Below are positions 39,539 through 47,535 of a stretch of 54,841 bases of DNA, piece after piece (positions within the stretch are counted from its first letter, which is position 1; every line of letters begins with the position of its first letter). The translations under genes were made by a program, and so were the position numbers. The stretch lies in the NCBI GenBank assembly GCA_036379395.1, contig DASVGR010000019.1:1-54841 (forward strand), written 5' to 3'. The notes below the pieces were generated by a model. That model ran no database searches, was not told the origin of the DNA, and saw nothing but the letters and a program-made list of their open reading frames with translations. Source of the DNA: Oleiagrimonas sp036379395. Its GTDB lineage: Bacteria; Pseudomonadota; Gammaproteobacteria; Xanthomonadales; Rhodanobacteraceae.

Positions 39539-41047
39539 ATGACCGACTCTCCCGTCGCGGGCAAGCGCACGTTTTTCGGCCACCCATTCGGCCTGGCCAC
39601 GCTGTTCTTCACCGAGATGTGGGAGCGCTTCAGTTTTTACGGCATGCGCGCGCTGCTGGTGCTGTTCATGGTGGCCGCGGTGGCCGACGGCGGACTGGGT
39701 TTCGACGACAAGACCGCGACCGCCATCTACGGCCTGTACATGGCCGGCGTGTACCTGACCGCCCTGCCCGGTGGCTGGATCGCCGACCGCCTGATCGGCC
39801 CGCAAAAAGCCGTGTGGTACGGCGGCATCATCATCGCGCTGGGGCATTTCACGCTGGCCATTCCCAGCCGCGCATCGTTCTTCATCGGCCTGCTGCTGAT
39901 CGTGCTGGGCACCGGCCTGCTCAAGCCCAACACCGCCGCCATGGTCGGCGATCTGTATCCCGAAGGCGGCGCGCGCCGTGATGCCGGGTTTTCCATCTAT
40001 TACATGGGCATCAACGTCGGCGGTTTCATCGGGCCGCTGGTGTGCGGCTGGCTGGGACAAAAGGTCGACTGGCATTACGGTTTCGCGGCCGCCGGCATCG
40101 GCATGGTGGCCGGTCTGGTCATGTATCGGCTGACCCGCAGACAACTGGGCACGGCCGGCCTCGCGGCCACGCCGGCGCATGCGGAACCAGCCCGGCAGCA
40201 GGCTTTTTTGCGCGCGTCGTGGCGCAACCTGTGGCTGGGCGTGGCCATCATCGTGGCGCTGGTGGCGCTGGGTTACACCGGCGCGCTGGTGTACAACCCG
40301 GTTGCCATTTCGGTGTGGACGTCGGTGGCCATTCTGGTCGTGGGTCTGGGCTTCATGGCCTGGGTGTTCGTTTACGGCCATCTCGACGCGCGCGAGAAAA
40401 AACACCTCGTCGTGCTGGCCATTTTGTTTCTGGTGCAGGCGCTGTTCTGGGCCGGCTACGAGCAGGCCGGTTCCAATTTCAACTTGTTCGCCGAGCGCTA
40501 CACGCAGCTGAGCGTGTTTGGCTGGGGCTTTCCGGCATCGTGGTTCCAGAGCGAAAACTCGCTGCTGATCATCCTCATGGCGCCGTTTTTCGCCTGGCTG
40601 TGGATCTGGCTTGGCAAGCGGCACATGGACCCGAACACGCCGCTGAAATTCGCGCTCGGCATGGTGTTCATCGGCTTCGGTTTTCTGGTGATGCTGGGCG
40701 CGTCATGGATCGTGGTGGCCGGCAGCAAGGTGCTGCCGACGTGGCTGGCGCTGACCTATCTTTTGCACACCATCGGCGAGTTGTGCCTGAGCCCGGTCGG
40801 GCTGTCGGCCACGACCAAACTGTCGCCGCGCCGCTACGGCAGCCGCATGATGGGCACGTGGTACCTGTTCACGGCGCTGGGCGAAATCCTCGCCGGACTC
40901 ATCGCCGGCCGCTTCAGCGCCAAGGACGTGACCGACATGCCGCACATCTACGCCACCATCGCCATCGTCAGCATCGCCGTGGGCGTGTTGCTGGCGCTGT
41001 TTGCCCGCCCCATGCAACGGCGTTGGATCGGCCGCGGCATCCACTGA
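39539..41047 (+). CDS. Proton-dependent oligopeptide transporter (POT family)
   Basis: A 502-residue MFS-type symporter with about 14 helices importing di- and tripeptides with protons. TM1 carries the POT signature E-M-W-E-R-F-S-F-Y-G-M-R-A, and the second family motif appears as G-T-G-L-L-K-P-N and F-S-I-Y-Y-M-G-I-N-V-G. G-W-G-F-P-A-S-W-F-Q-S-E-N and L-S-P-V-G-L-S-A-T-T-K-L in the second half are typical. A CCCTGC/GCAGGG inverted repeat lies just upstream (39507-39526). The secreted S10 peptidase at 34.3 kb could supply its substrates. Confidence 0.95.
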   Translation: MTDSPVAGKRTFFGHPFGLATLFFTEMWERFSFYGMRALLVLFMVAAVADGGLGFDDKTATAIYGLYMAGVYLTALPGGWIADRLIGPQKAVWYGGIIIALGHFTLAIPSRASFFIGLLLIVLGTGLLKPNTAAMVGDLYPEGGARRDAGFSIYYMGINVGGFIGPLVCGWLGQKVDWHYGFAAAGIGMVAGLVMYRLTRRQLGTAGLAATPAHAEPARQQAFLRASWRNLWLGVAIIVALVALGYTGALVYNPVAISVWTSVAILVVGLGFMAWVFVYGHLDAREKKHLVVLAILFLVQALFWAGYEQAGSNFNLFAERYTQLSVFGWGFPASWFQSENSLLIILMAPFFAWLWIWLGKRHMDPNTPLKFALGMVFIGFGFLVMLGASWIVVAGSKVLPTWLALTYLLHTIGELCLSPVGLSATTKLSPRRYGSRMMGTWYLFTALGEILAGLIAGRFSAKDVTDMPHIYATIAIVSIAVGVLLALFARPMQRRWIGRGIH

Positions 41048-41061
41048 CACCGCACGGCCTT

Positions 41062-41328
41062 TCAGCGCAGCTGGCTGTCCTTGCTGCCGCGGCGGTTGTA
41101 ACCACTGCTCGCGGTTTGCTCGTGATCAAGCACTTCCTGGCAGGCAATGCACAGGCGCACGCCCGGAACCGCCTTGCGCCGCGCCTCTGGAATTGGCTCG
41201 CCACATTCCTCGCAATGCGTCAGCGACGGGCCCTTGGGCATCCGCGCACGCGCACGCTTGACCGCGTCTTCCACGGTCGCGTCAATTTGATCGCTGACGG
41301 CACTGTCGCCAGCCCAACCGACAGCCAT
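41062..41328 (-). CDS. DksA/TraR-type C4 zinc-finger protein (YbiI-like)
   Basis: An 88-residue protein whose C-terminal half has the C4 zinc finger C-E-E-C-G-E-P-I-P-E-A-R-R-K-A-V-P-G-V-R-L-C-I-A-C-Q, typical of short DksA/TraR relatives such as YbiI. It lacks the long coiled coil of DksA, so it may not work through the RNA polymerase channel in the same way. The ATG at 41328 has GGAGG ahead; longer readings are unsupported. Confidence 0.9.
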   Translation of the reverse strand: MAVGWAGDSAVSDQIDATVEDAVKRARARMPKGPSLTHCEECGEPIPEARRKAVPGVRLCIACQEVLDHEQTASSGYNRRGSKDSQLR

Positions 41329-41405
41329 GGGAACCTCCGATCGCGTCTCAGGCATGCCTGCTGCCACAATGGGGGCGACTGCAACCGTTGTAAAGCCCAC
41401 ACAAG

Positions 41406-41444
41406 TTGCCCATGCCGGCCCAAGGCACCGTCCGGCATGGGCAA
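41406..41444 (-). terminator. 13-bp perfect stem-loop after the DUF1579 gene
   Basis: TTGCCCATGCCGG and CCGGCATGGGCAA flank a 13-base loop immediately downstream of the DUF1579 stop. There is no clear T-run, so it is either a weak intrinsic terminator or an mRNA 3' stabiliser. Confidence 0.6.
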
Positions 41445-41452
41445 CGATGCGC

Positions 41453-42079
41453 TCAGGACTTGAACGGCACCGCGCCAGCCGCCGGCCAGTCGGTGGAGCC
41501 GGTGCGGTGCAGGGTCATCTCGAAAAACTTCACGCTCTTGCCATTGGGCAGTGTGCGCGTACCCACTTCGTGCCAGGTGCCGTTCTTGATGGTGGCGGTG
41601 TAGTTCATCGTCACCGGACCGGCCTTGATGGTCCAGGCAAAACCGTCGGCCGTCGGCTTGAGCGTGAAATCGCCAGCGTGGCCTTCGGCGTACGCGCGCA
41701 TGGTGTAGGCCTTGCGCATCGGCGCGTAGGAAATGACGCCCAGCGCGTTGAAGCTGACGCGCCCGTCGGCCTCGTAGCCGCGCCCTTCCATCACCATCAC
41801 CGAACCGCCCAGGAACGGCCCGACGCGCTCGGTCTGCGTGATGGTGTGCTGTTTGCCCGAGCGCAACGTCATGTGCGCCGGGCCACGCCAGATGCCGGCC
41901 ATGTCGGCAAACGGCTGCATGGCCTGGCGCTCGGCCTTGATCAGTGCCGCCGGACTTTGCATGGCGTGCATGCCCGGATGCGCGTGCGATGGCGTGTTTT
42001 GCGCGGCAAGAACCGGTGCACCCAATGTCAACGCACCGATCACGGCCACGATGATCCCCGTCATTCGTGCTGTTTGCAT
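41453..42079 (-). CDS. DUF1579 family exported protein
   Basis: A 208-residue protein with a signal peptide (T-G-I-I-V-A-V-I-G-A-L-T-L-G-A-P-V-L-A-A) and a beta-rich domain: F-A-D-M-A-G-I-W-R-G-P-A-H-M-T, G-P-F-L-G-G-S-V-M-V-M-E-G-R-G-Y, F-N-A-L-G-V-I-S-Y-A-P. These match DUF1579-like lipocalin-type barrels of unknown ligand. A His/Met-rich linker (H-A-H-P-G-M-H-A-M) follows the signal peptide. The ATG at 42079 has GGGAGG ahead. Confidence 0.8.
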   Translation of the reverse strand: MQTARMTGIIVAVIGALTLGAPVLAAQNTPSHAHPGMHAMQSPAALIKAERQAMQPFADMAGIWRGPAHMTLRSGKQHTITQTERVGPFLGGSVMVMEGRGYEADGRVSFNALGVISYAPMRKAYTMRAYAEGHAGDFTLKPTADGFAWTIKAGPVTMNYTATIKNGTWHEVGTRTLPNGKSVKFFEMTLHRTGSTDWPAAGAVPFKS

Positions 42080-42151
42080 GATCCACCTCCCAAGTGATTG
42101 TTCGCCCACCATACTGCGGCGTGAATGGCGGCGGCTGGCTCGTTGCCAAAC

Positions 42152-42185
42152 AAAAAAGCGCCCGGAATCAGGGATCCCGGACGCT
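42152..42185 (-). terminator. Rho-independent terminator after the first chitinase
   Basis: On the minus strand a hairpin of AGCGTCCGGGATCC against GGATTCCGGGCGCT-type arms is followed by a run of six T. It lies about 25 bp past the stop of the chitinase at 42209. Confidence 0.85.
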
Positions 42186-42208
42186 TGTCGACAACACTCA
42201 AGACAGGA

Positions 42209-43771
42209 TCAGTCGCCCAGATCCTGCAGCGTGCGCTTGGTGTAGCCCAACGGCGTGGCCGTCGGCACCGAGTTGCAGGCGTCGCCGCCGCCACCGCTGG
42301 CGCAGGAAGTGTCACGGTCGAGCGACCAGTAGTGCAGACCCGCCAGACCGTTGGCCTTGACGTAGTTGACCACGGTATCGACGTCGTCCAGCGAGAAGAC
42401 CTCGTCCTGGGTGTCGTTGACGCCGATCATCGGGGTCAGCGCGATCTTGCTGGCCGGGATGCCGTAGGTGTACTCGAGGTTCTCGGCCGCCTGGATGGCC
42501 GACTGACCCATGTCGCACTTGCCTGCGCTGTTGAGCACGCACACGTTCGCACCGGCCTTGCCGTAATCCATCACCATCAGGTTGATGGTGTAGTTCTTGA
42601 GGCCGGCCTGCTTGATGGCCGCGACCACCGACTGACCCAGCGAGTTCAGGCCGGCATGGCTGCCGTCCGACGCCGCCCACGTGGCCAGCGTGAACGAAAA
42701 GCGCAAGTTCGGGAACTGGCCTTCGGCGTACGCCACCTGCTGCACCAGCGCATCGACCGACGCCGCACTGCCGTTTTCGATGTCGAAGTCCACGCCGACC
42801 ATTTCGGGCGACAGGTAGCGGTTGATGAACGCGCTCATGCCGGCCGGGCTGGAGCAGGTGAAACTGCCCGCGGCACCGCCGGTGGACACGATGTATTTGA
42901 CCCCGGCCGCTTCCAGTTGCGGCAGGTTCTCGTCGGCCCAGCCTTGCGCCGGGAAGCCGGCCCAGCCTTCGCTGCCGCACTCGCCGGTGGCAAACGCCAG
43001 CGTGATCGCCTTCAGGCCCGGCACGTAGTTTTCGATCATGCCGCCGTCACCCACCACCGGAATCGGCGTGCCGGTCGCGGCCGCGCTCTGCATCTGGTAA
43101 TTGTTCCAGTTGGCATTGATGGTGACGTCCTTGTACGGGCTGAACACGAAGGACGGCGCCGGCGCGGGACTTGGGCTTGGCGAGGGACTCGGACTCGGAC
43201 TCGGACTCGGCGAAGGCGTCGGGCTGGGTGACGGCGCCGGTGGCGCTGGTGGCGCGGCCGCGCACGAGCCTTCGCTGGTCCACGGCTGGCCGGAACCGGC
43301 CGCGCCGCTGTGCGTGGCCGGATCGTCACCCTGGTTCCACCAGCCGGCCTTGTAGTTGATGCCGTCCTCGGAGACTTCGTCGCCACCGTTGTAGACGGTG
43401 CCGGCATTCCATGCCGGAGCGCAGTCGCCCGGAGCCGGCGCGGGACCAGGTGCCGGCGCGCTGCCGCCGCATGTGCCCACGACCGACCACGGCTCACCGG
43501 CCCCGTTGTTGCTGGCCGGATCGGTCCCCTGCGACCACCAGTTGGCGCTGTAATTGACGCCGTTTTCGCTCACCTGCGCGCCGCCGTTGTAGGCGGTGGA
43601 CGCATTCCACGGCGCCGCGCACGTGGTGGCCGCCGCCGTCACCAGCGGCGATGCCGCATGCGCCTTCGGCGTCGGCACCAGGGCCAGGCACAACGCAGCC
43701 GACAGGCTGGTCATGCCGACCATCAAGCCACGGGCACGCCACGTGCGTGCCGTCGATTGTTTCTCGAACAT
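42209..43771 (-). CDS. Secreted GH18 chitinase with two CBM5/12-type chitin-binding modules
   Basis: A 520-residue exported enzyme. A signal peptide ends near residue 39 (P-K-A-H-A-A). Two chitin-binding modules follow (about 51-101 and 117-170, each W-N-A-x-T-x-Y-N-G-G-x-x-V-S-E-x-G and W-W-x-Q-G), then a Ser-Pro repeat linker (181-206) and a GH18 barrel. The catalytic motif appears as V-D-F-D-I-E with Glu332. It cleaves beta-1,4 GlcNAc bonds in chitin. GGAGG precedes the ATG at 43771. It is a close paralogue of the next gene, with a 262-bp gap. Confidence 0.93.
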   Translation of the reverse strand: MFEKQSTARTWRARGLMVGMTSLSAALCLALVPTPKAHAASPLVTAAATTCAAPWNASTAYNGGAQVSENGVNYSANWWSQGTDPASNNGAGEPWSVVGTCGGSAPAPGPAPAPGDCAPAWNAGTVYNGGDEVSEDGINYKAGWWNQGDDPATHSGAAGSGQPWTSEGSCAAAPPAPPAPSPSPTPSPSPSPSPSPSPSPSPAPAPSFVFSPYKDVTINANWNNYQMQSAAATGTPIPVVGDGGMIENYVPGLKAITLAFATGECGSEGWAGFPAQGWADENLPQLEAAGVKYIVSTGGAAGSFTCSSPAGMSAFINRYLSPEMVGVDFDIENGSAASVDALVQQVAYAEGQFPNLRFSFTLATWAASDGSHAGLNSLGQSVVAAIKQAGLKNYTINLMVMDYGKAGANVCVLNSAGKCDMGQSAIQAAENLEYTYGIPASKIALTPMIGVNDTQDEVFSLDDVDTVVNYVKANGLAGLHYWSLDRDTSCASGGGGDACNSVPTATPLGYTKRTLQDLGD

Positions 43772-44033
43772 TGTCAGACCTCCAAAACACTTGATTGAGT
43801 GATGGCGGTCCACTCCCCCCATCCGGCAAAACCGGATGCCGTGGCAACGCGTCTCGCGTGACCACGGCCGTGAACCCGTTCAAACTGCCGGCGGGAAATC
43901 CTGCGCTGGGCCCATGTCGTCATCGGGTGGTGGTGACGTTGCCCCCAACCACGCCACCACCACCGATGATCGCCCCATCCCCGCCTTGCGCCGCGACCGG
44001 TACCCACCGGCCACGGCCCCCTCCGGTCAAGCG

Positions 44034-45629
44034 CTACTTGGCGGAATCGCTGACAAAGCGCTTGGTGTAGCCCAGTGCCGCAACGCCCGGCACCGAGCTG
44101 CAGGTCGACGATGCCGTGGCACTGCTGCACGGCGTGTCGCGGTCGAGCGACCAGAAGTGCGCGCCGGCCAGGCCCTGGCTGGTCACGTACTGCATCATGG
44201 TGTCGACATCCTGCAGCGAGAACAGCTCGCTGGAGACATCGTTGACACCGATCATCGGCGTCAGCTCGATCTTGCTGGCCGGAATGCCGAACGTGTGCTC
44301 AAGATTCTCGGCCGCCTGGATGGCCGACTGGCCCATGTCGCACTTGCCGTTGGCCACCACGCACACCGACGAACTGGCACCGCCGTAATCCATCACCATG
44401 AGGTTGATGGTGTAATTGGTCAGATGCACGTTCTTGACCGCGTTGACGACCATCGCGCCCAGCGAATTGACGCCGGCGTAGCTGCCGTCGGACGCCGCCA
44501 GCGTGGCCAGCGTGAACGAGAAGCGCAGGTTCGGGAACTGGCCTTCGGCGTACGCCACCTGGCTCACCAGCGAATTGATCTGCGCCTGCGTCTGGCCGCC
44601 TTCGATGTCGAAGTCCACGCCGATCATGTGCGGCGACATGTAGCGGTTGATGAACGTGCTCATGCCGGCCGGCGACGAGCACGTGAACGTGCCGGCGGCA
44701 CCGCCGGTGGACACGATGTAGTTGATGCCCGCCTTGTCCAGCAGCGAAACATTGGCATCGGCAAACGGCTGCGCGGCGATGCCGGCCCAGTTCTCGCTGC
44801 CGCACTCGCCAGTGGCGAACGCCAGCGTCACGGTCTTCAGGCCCGGCAGCTGTGACGGCAACAAGCCGCCGTCACCCGCCAGCGGAATCAGCGTGCCGGT
44901 GACCTTGGTGCTCACCACGTCGGTGTTCCAATTGGCGTTGATGCCGACATCCTTGTACGGGCTGAACACGAAACTCGGGGCCGGACCCGGTGCCGGCGCT
45001 GGGCTTGGAGCCGGGCTGGGCGACGGGCTTGGCGTCGGGCTGGGTGCCGGCGCCGGCGGCGGGGACGGCGGCTGGCTGCCGCCCGTGCACGCACCTTCGT
45101 TGGTCCACGGTTGGCCGGAACCGGCCGCGCCGCTGTGCGTGGCCGGGTCGTCGTCCTGGTTCCACCAGCCGGCCTTGTAGTTGACGCCATCTTCGGAGGC
45201 CTCGTCGCCACCGTTGTAGACCGTGCCGGCATCCCACGCCGGCGCGCACGAACCCGGCGCCGGGCTGGGTGACGGGCTGGGCGATGGTGACGGCCCCGGC
45301 GCCGGCGCGCTGCCGCCACATTCGCCCTGCGCCGTCCACGGCTGGCCAGTACCCACGGCACCGCTGTGCGTGGCCGGGTCGTCACCCTGCGTCCACCAGT
45401 TGGCGCCGTAATTGACGCCGTTTTCACTCACCTGGGCGCCGCCGCTGTAGGCCGTGGCCGCATTCCACGGCGCCGCGCACGTGGTGGTTGCCGCCAGCAC
45501 GGCGGCCGGTGCGGCCTGCGCCTGCGGGGCCGGAGCCAACGCCAGACACAGGGCCACGGACAAGCCGGTCGCGGCACCCAGCAGGTGGCGCGCCGGCACG
45601 GCATTCGCTTTCGAACGTTTCTCGAACAT
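44034..45629 (-). CDS. Second secreted GH18 chitinase, paralogue of the previous gene
   Basis: A 531-residue enzyme with the same order: signal peptide, CBM5/12 modules at about 51-104 and 128-181, Ser/Pro/Ala linkers after each module, and a GH18 barrel with V-D-F-D-I-E (Glu343). Both paralogues share S-F-V-F-S-P-Y-K-D-V, A-F-A-T-G-E-C-G-S-E and N-L-M-V-M-D-Y-G, but the linkers and the loops after the catalytic Glu differ, so they may attack different chitin forms. The ATG at 45629 has GGAGGT ahead. A candidate NagR-type palindrome lies 175 bp upstream. Confidence 0.93.
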   Translation of the reverse strand: MFEKRSKANAVPARHLLGAATGLSVALCLALAPAPQAQAAPAAVLAATTTCAAPWNAATAYSGGAQVSENGVNYGANWWTQGDDPATHSGAVGTGQPWTAQGECGGSAPAPGPSPSPSPSPSPAPGSCAPAWDAGTVYNGGDEASEDGVNYKAGWWNQDDDPATHSGAAGSGQPWTNEGACTGGSQPPSPPPAPAPSPTPSPSPSPAPSPAPAPGPAPSFVFSPYKDVGINANWNTDVVSTKVTGTLIPLAGDGGLLPSQLPGLKTVTLAFATGECGSENWAGIAAQPFADANVSLLDKAGINYIVSTGGAAGTFTCSSPAGMSTFINRYMSPHMIGVDFDIEGGQTQAQINSLVSQVAYAEGQFPNLRFSFTLATLAASDGSYAGVNSLGAMVVNAVKNVHLTNYTINLMVMDYGGASSSVCVVANGKCDMGQSAIQAAENLEHTFGIPASKIELTPMIGVNDVSSELFSLQDVDTMMQYVTSQGLAGAHFWSLDRDTPCSSATASSTCSSVPGVAALGYTKRFVSDSAK

Positions 45630-45803
45630 CAGTTGACCTCCAGAACACACAGGGTTGGAGGCGACTCACGGCCAAGTCCGAGGCCATGGGGGGACGGCAT
45701 CGCCATGCCGCATCCATGCAAAGCTACCGCTTGTTATGGGTCGAGCCGGCGTTTCCCGAGTCAGGCATGGAAAGCGCGAATGACAAAGAAGTTAGTCATT
45801 CAT

Positions 45804-45815
45804 GACAACGTTGTC
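45804..45815. promoter_or_regulatory. Palindrome resembling a NagR (LacI-family) operator
   Basis: GACAACGTTGTC is a perfect 12-bp palindrome, preceded by AT (ATGACAACGTTGTC). From memory, the NagR site described in Xanthomonadales and Shewanella is AATGACARCGYTGTCATT, so the core matches. It sits in the 393-bp gene-free gap (45630-46022) between the second chitinase and a divergent exporter and could control either. Confidence 0.6.
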
Positions 45816-46022
45816 TGCAAACCTTGTCACAACCTCGCCCGGGAGACAACCGACGACTTATGCCCATTTCAGTCATCGGCGACCATCCACATCCGGCGTC
45901 GATGTCGCGGGATCGGTCGGGCAAACATCACCGTGCACCGCCTCCAACTGTTGACAACCGCGGTTCTTGCTGCACCCTGTAGGGCCGGCCATACCTGTCA
46001 TGTCAGCTATTTCGAGCAACCC

Positions 46023-47534
46023 TTGAGCGACGCCGACTACACGCCCCCCAACCTCGCCCTGACCTCGATCGGCCTGTCGCTGGCGACGTTCATGCGCGTG
46101 CTCGACACCACCATCGCCAACGTGTCGCTGCCGACCATCGCCGGCAACCTGGGCAAAAGCTACGACCAGGCCACCTGGGTGATCACCTCGTTCACGGTGT
46201 GCATGGCCATCACGCTGCCGCTGACAGGCTATCTGTCGCGGCGCTTTTCACAGACCCGGCTGTTCATCTGGTGCACGGTGCTGTTTTCGCTGGCGTCGTT
46301 GATGTGCGGGTTGTCCACGTCGATGGACGAGCTGCTGTTTTTCCGCGCCGTCCAGGGCGCCGTGTCCGGGCCGCTGTACCCGGTGACGCAAAGCCTGATG
46401 ATCGCCACCTGGCCCAAGTCCAAGCGCGCCATGGCTTTGGCGCTGATCGGCATGATCACGATCGTCGCCCCCATCATCGGCCCGGTGCTGGGCGGCTGGA
46501 TCACGGACAGTTATTCGTGGCACTGGATCTTTTTCATCAACGTGCCGATCGGCATTTTCGCCAGCCTCGTGGCGTGGGTGCAATTGTCCGGATTCAAGGA
46601 AAAACTCGAGCACCCACGCATGGATTACGTGGGCCTGATCAGCCTCATCGTCGGTGTCGGCGCGCTGCAGGTCCTGCTCGACAAGGGCAACGACGCGGAC
46701 TGGTTCCACTCGCCGTTCATCGTGGTGCTGGCCATCGTGTCGGCCATCGCGCTGGCGGTGTTTTTGATCTGGGAACTGACGGCCGACGATCCCATTGTCG
46801 ACCTCAAATTGTTCCGCCACCGCAACTTTGCCGCCGGCACGCTGGTGCTGGTGCTGTCGTATTCGGCGTTTTTCGCCATGGGCCTGCTGCTGCCGCTGTG
46901 GATGCAGCGCGTGCTGCATTACACGGCGTTCTGGTCGGGCCTGGCGCTGGCGCCGGTGGGCATTTTTCCGGTGCTGCTGACGTATTTTGTCGGCAAGTAC
47001 GCCATGCGCACGGACTTGCGCATCATGGCGGCGCTGGCGTTCGTCATTTTCGGCGTGACCTGCATGCTCAACGCCAGCTTCGACACCCAGATCGACTTCC
47101 ACGCGCTGTTCATGGTGCGCCTGCTGCAAGGCCTGGGCACGGCGCTGTTCTTCATGCCGGTGCTGACGATTCTGCTGAGCGACCTCAAGGGCCACGAGAT
47201 CGCCTCGGGCTCGGGCACGTCGACCTTCCTGCGCCAGTTGGGCGGCAGTTTCGCGGCAGCGATCATCACGTTCATGTGGGATCGCGGCGCGGTCACCCAC
47301 CATGCCAACCTCGCCTCGCACATCACTGCGTACAACCCGATCGCCACCCACGCCATCGGCGTCATGGGCAACGGCCACACGCAGCGCGCGCTGGCGCTCA
47401 TCAACCAGTCCATCACCGAGCAGAGTTACCAGATGTCGTTCGACGACGTGATGCACATGCTGGCCTGGGTGCTGTTTGCGCTGGTGCCGATCCTGTGGCT
47501 GGCCAAGCCACCGTTCCACGGCCGCGCGCATTGA
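46023..47534 (+). CDS. DHA2 family multidrug MFS exporter (EmrB-like)
   Basis: A 503-residue, 14-helix MFS exporter. L-D-T-T-I-A-N-V-S-L-P-T-I-A-G-N-L is the DHA2 motif D1, with R-A-V-Q-G-A-V-S-G and G-P-V-L-G-G-W-I (motif C) further on. EmrB pumps hydrophobic toxins with an EmrA adaptor and an outer-membrane channel; no EmrA is adjacent here. The start is uncertain: the TTG at 46023 gives the usual N-terminus (S-D-A-D-Y-T-P-P-N-L-A-L) and I chose it, but GTG or TTG codons 70-90 bp upstream are possible. It ends 1 bp before a second, convergent exporter gene. Confidence 0.88.
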   Translation: MSDADYTPPNLALTSIGLSLATFMRVLDTTIANVSLPTIAGNLGKSYDQATWVITSFTVCMAITLPLTGYLSRRFSQTRLFIWCTVLFSLASLMCGLSTSMDELLFFRAVQGAVSGPLYPVTQSLMIATWPKSKRAMALALIGMITIVAPIIGPVLGGWITDSYSWHWIFFINVPIGIFASLVAWVQLSGFKEKLEHPRMDYVGLISLIVGVGALQVLLDKGNDADWFHSPFIVVLAIVSAIALAVFLIWELTADDPIVDLKLFRHRNFAAGTLVLVLSYSAFFAMGLLLPLWMQRVLHYTAFWSGLALAPVGIFPVLLTYFVGKYAMRTDLRIMAALAFVIFGVTCMLNASFDTQIDFHALFMVRLLQGLGTALFFMPVLTILLSDLKGHEIASGSGTSTFLRQLGGSFAAAIITFMWDRGAVTHHANLASHITAYNPIATHAIGVMGNGHTQRALALINQSITEQSYQMSFDDVMHMLAWVLFALVPILWLAKPPFHGRAH

Positions 47535-47535
47535 C

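Noticed and set aside
43927..43962. GGTGGTGG/CCACCACC inverted repeat between the chitinases as a terminator
   Set aside because: The loop is long (20 bases), there is no T-run and the arms are low-complexity.
45366..46022. Upstream 219-codon extension of the EmrB-like gene
   Set aside because: It overlaps the second chitinase on the other strand and precedes the normal EmrB N-terminus.
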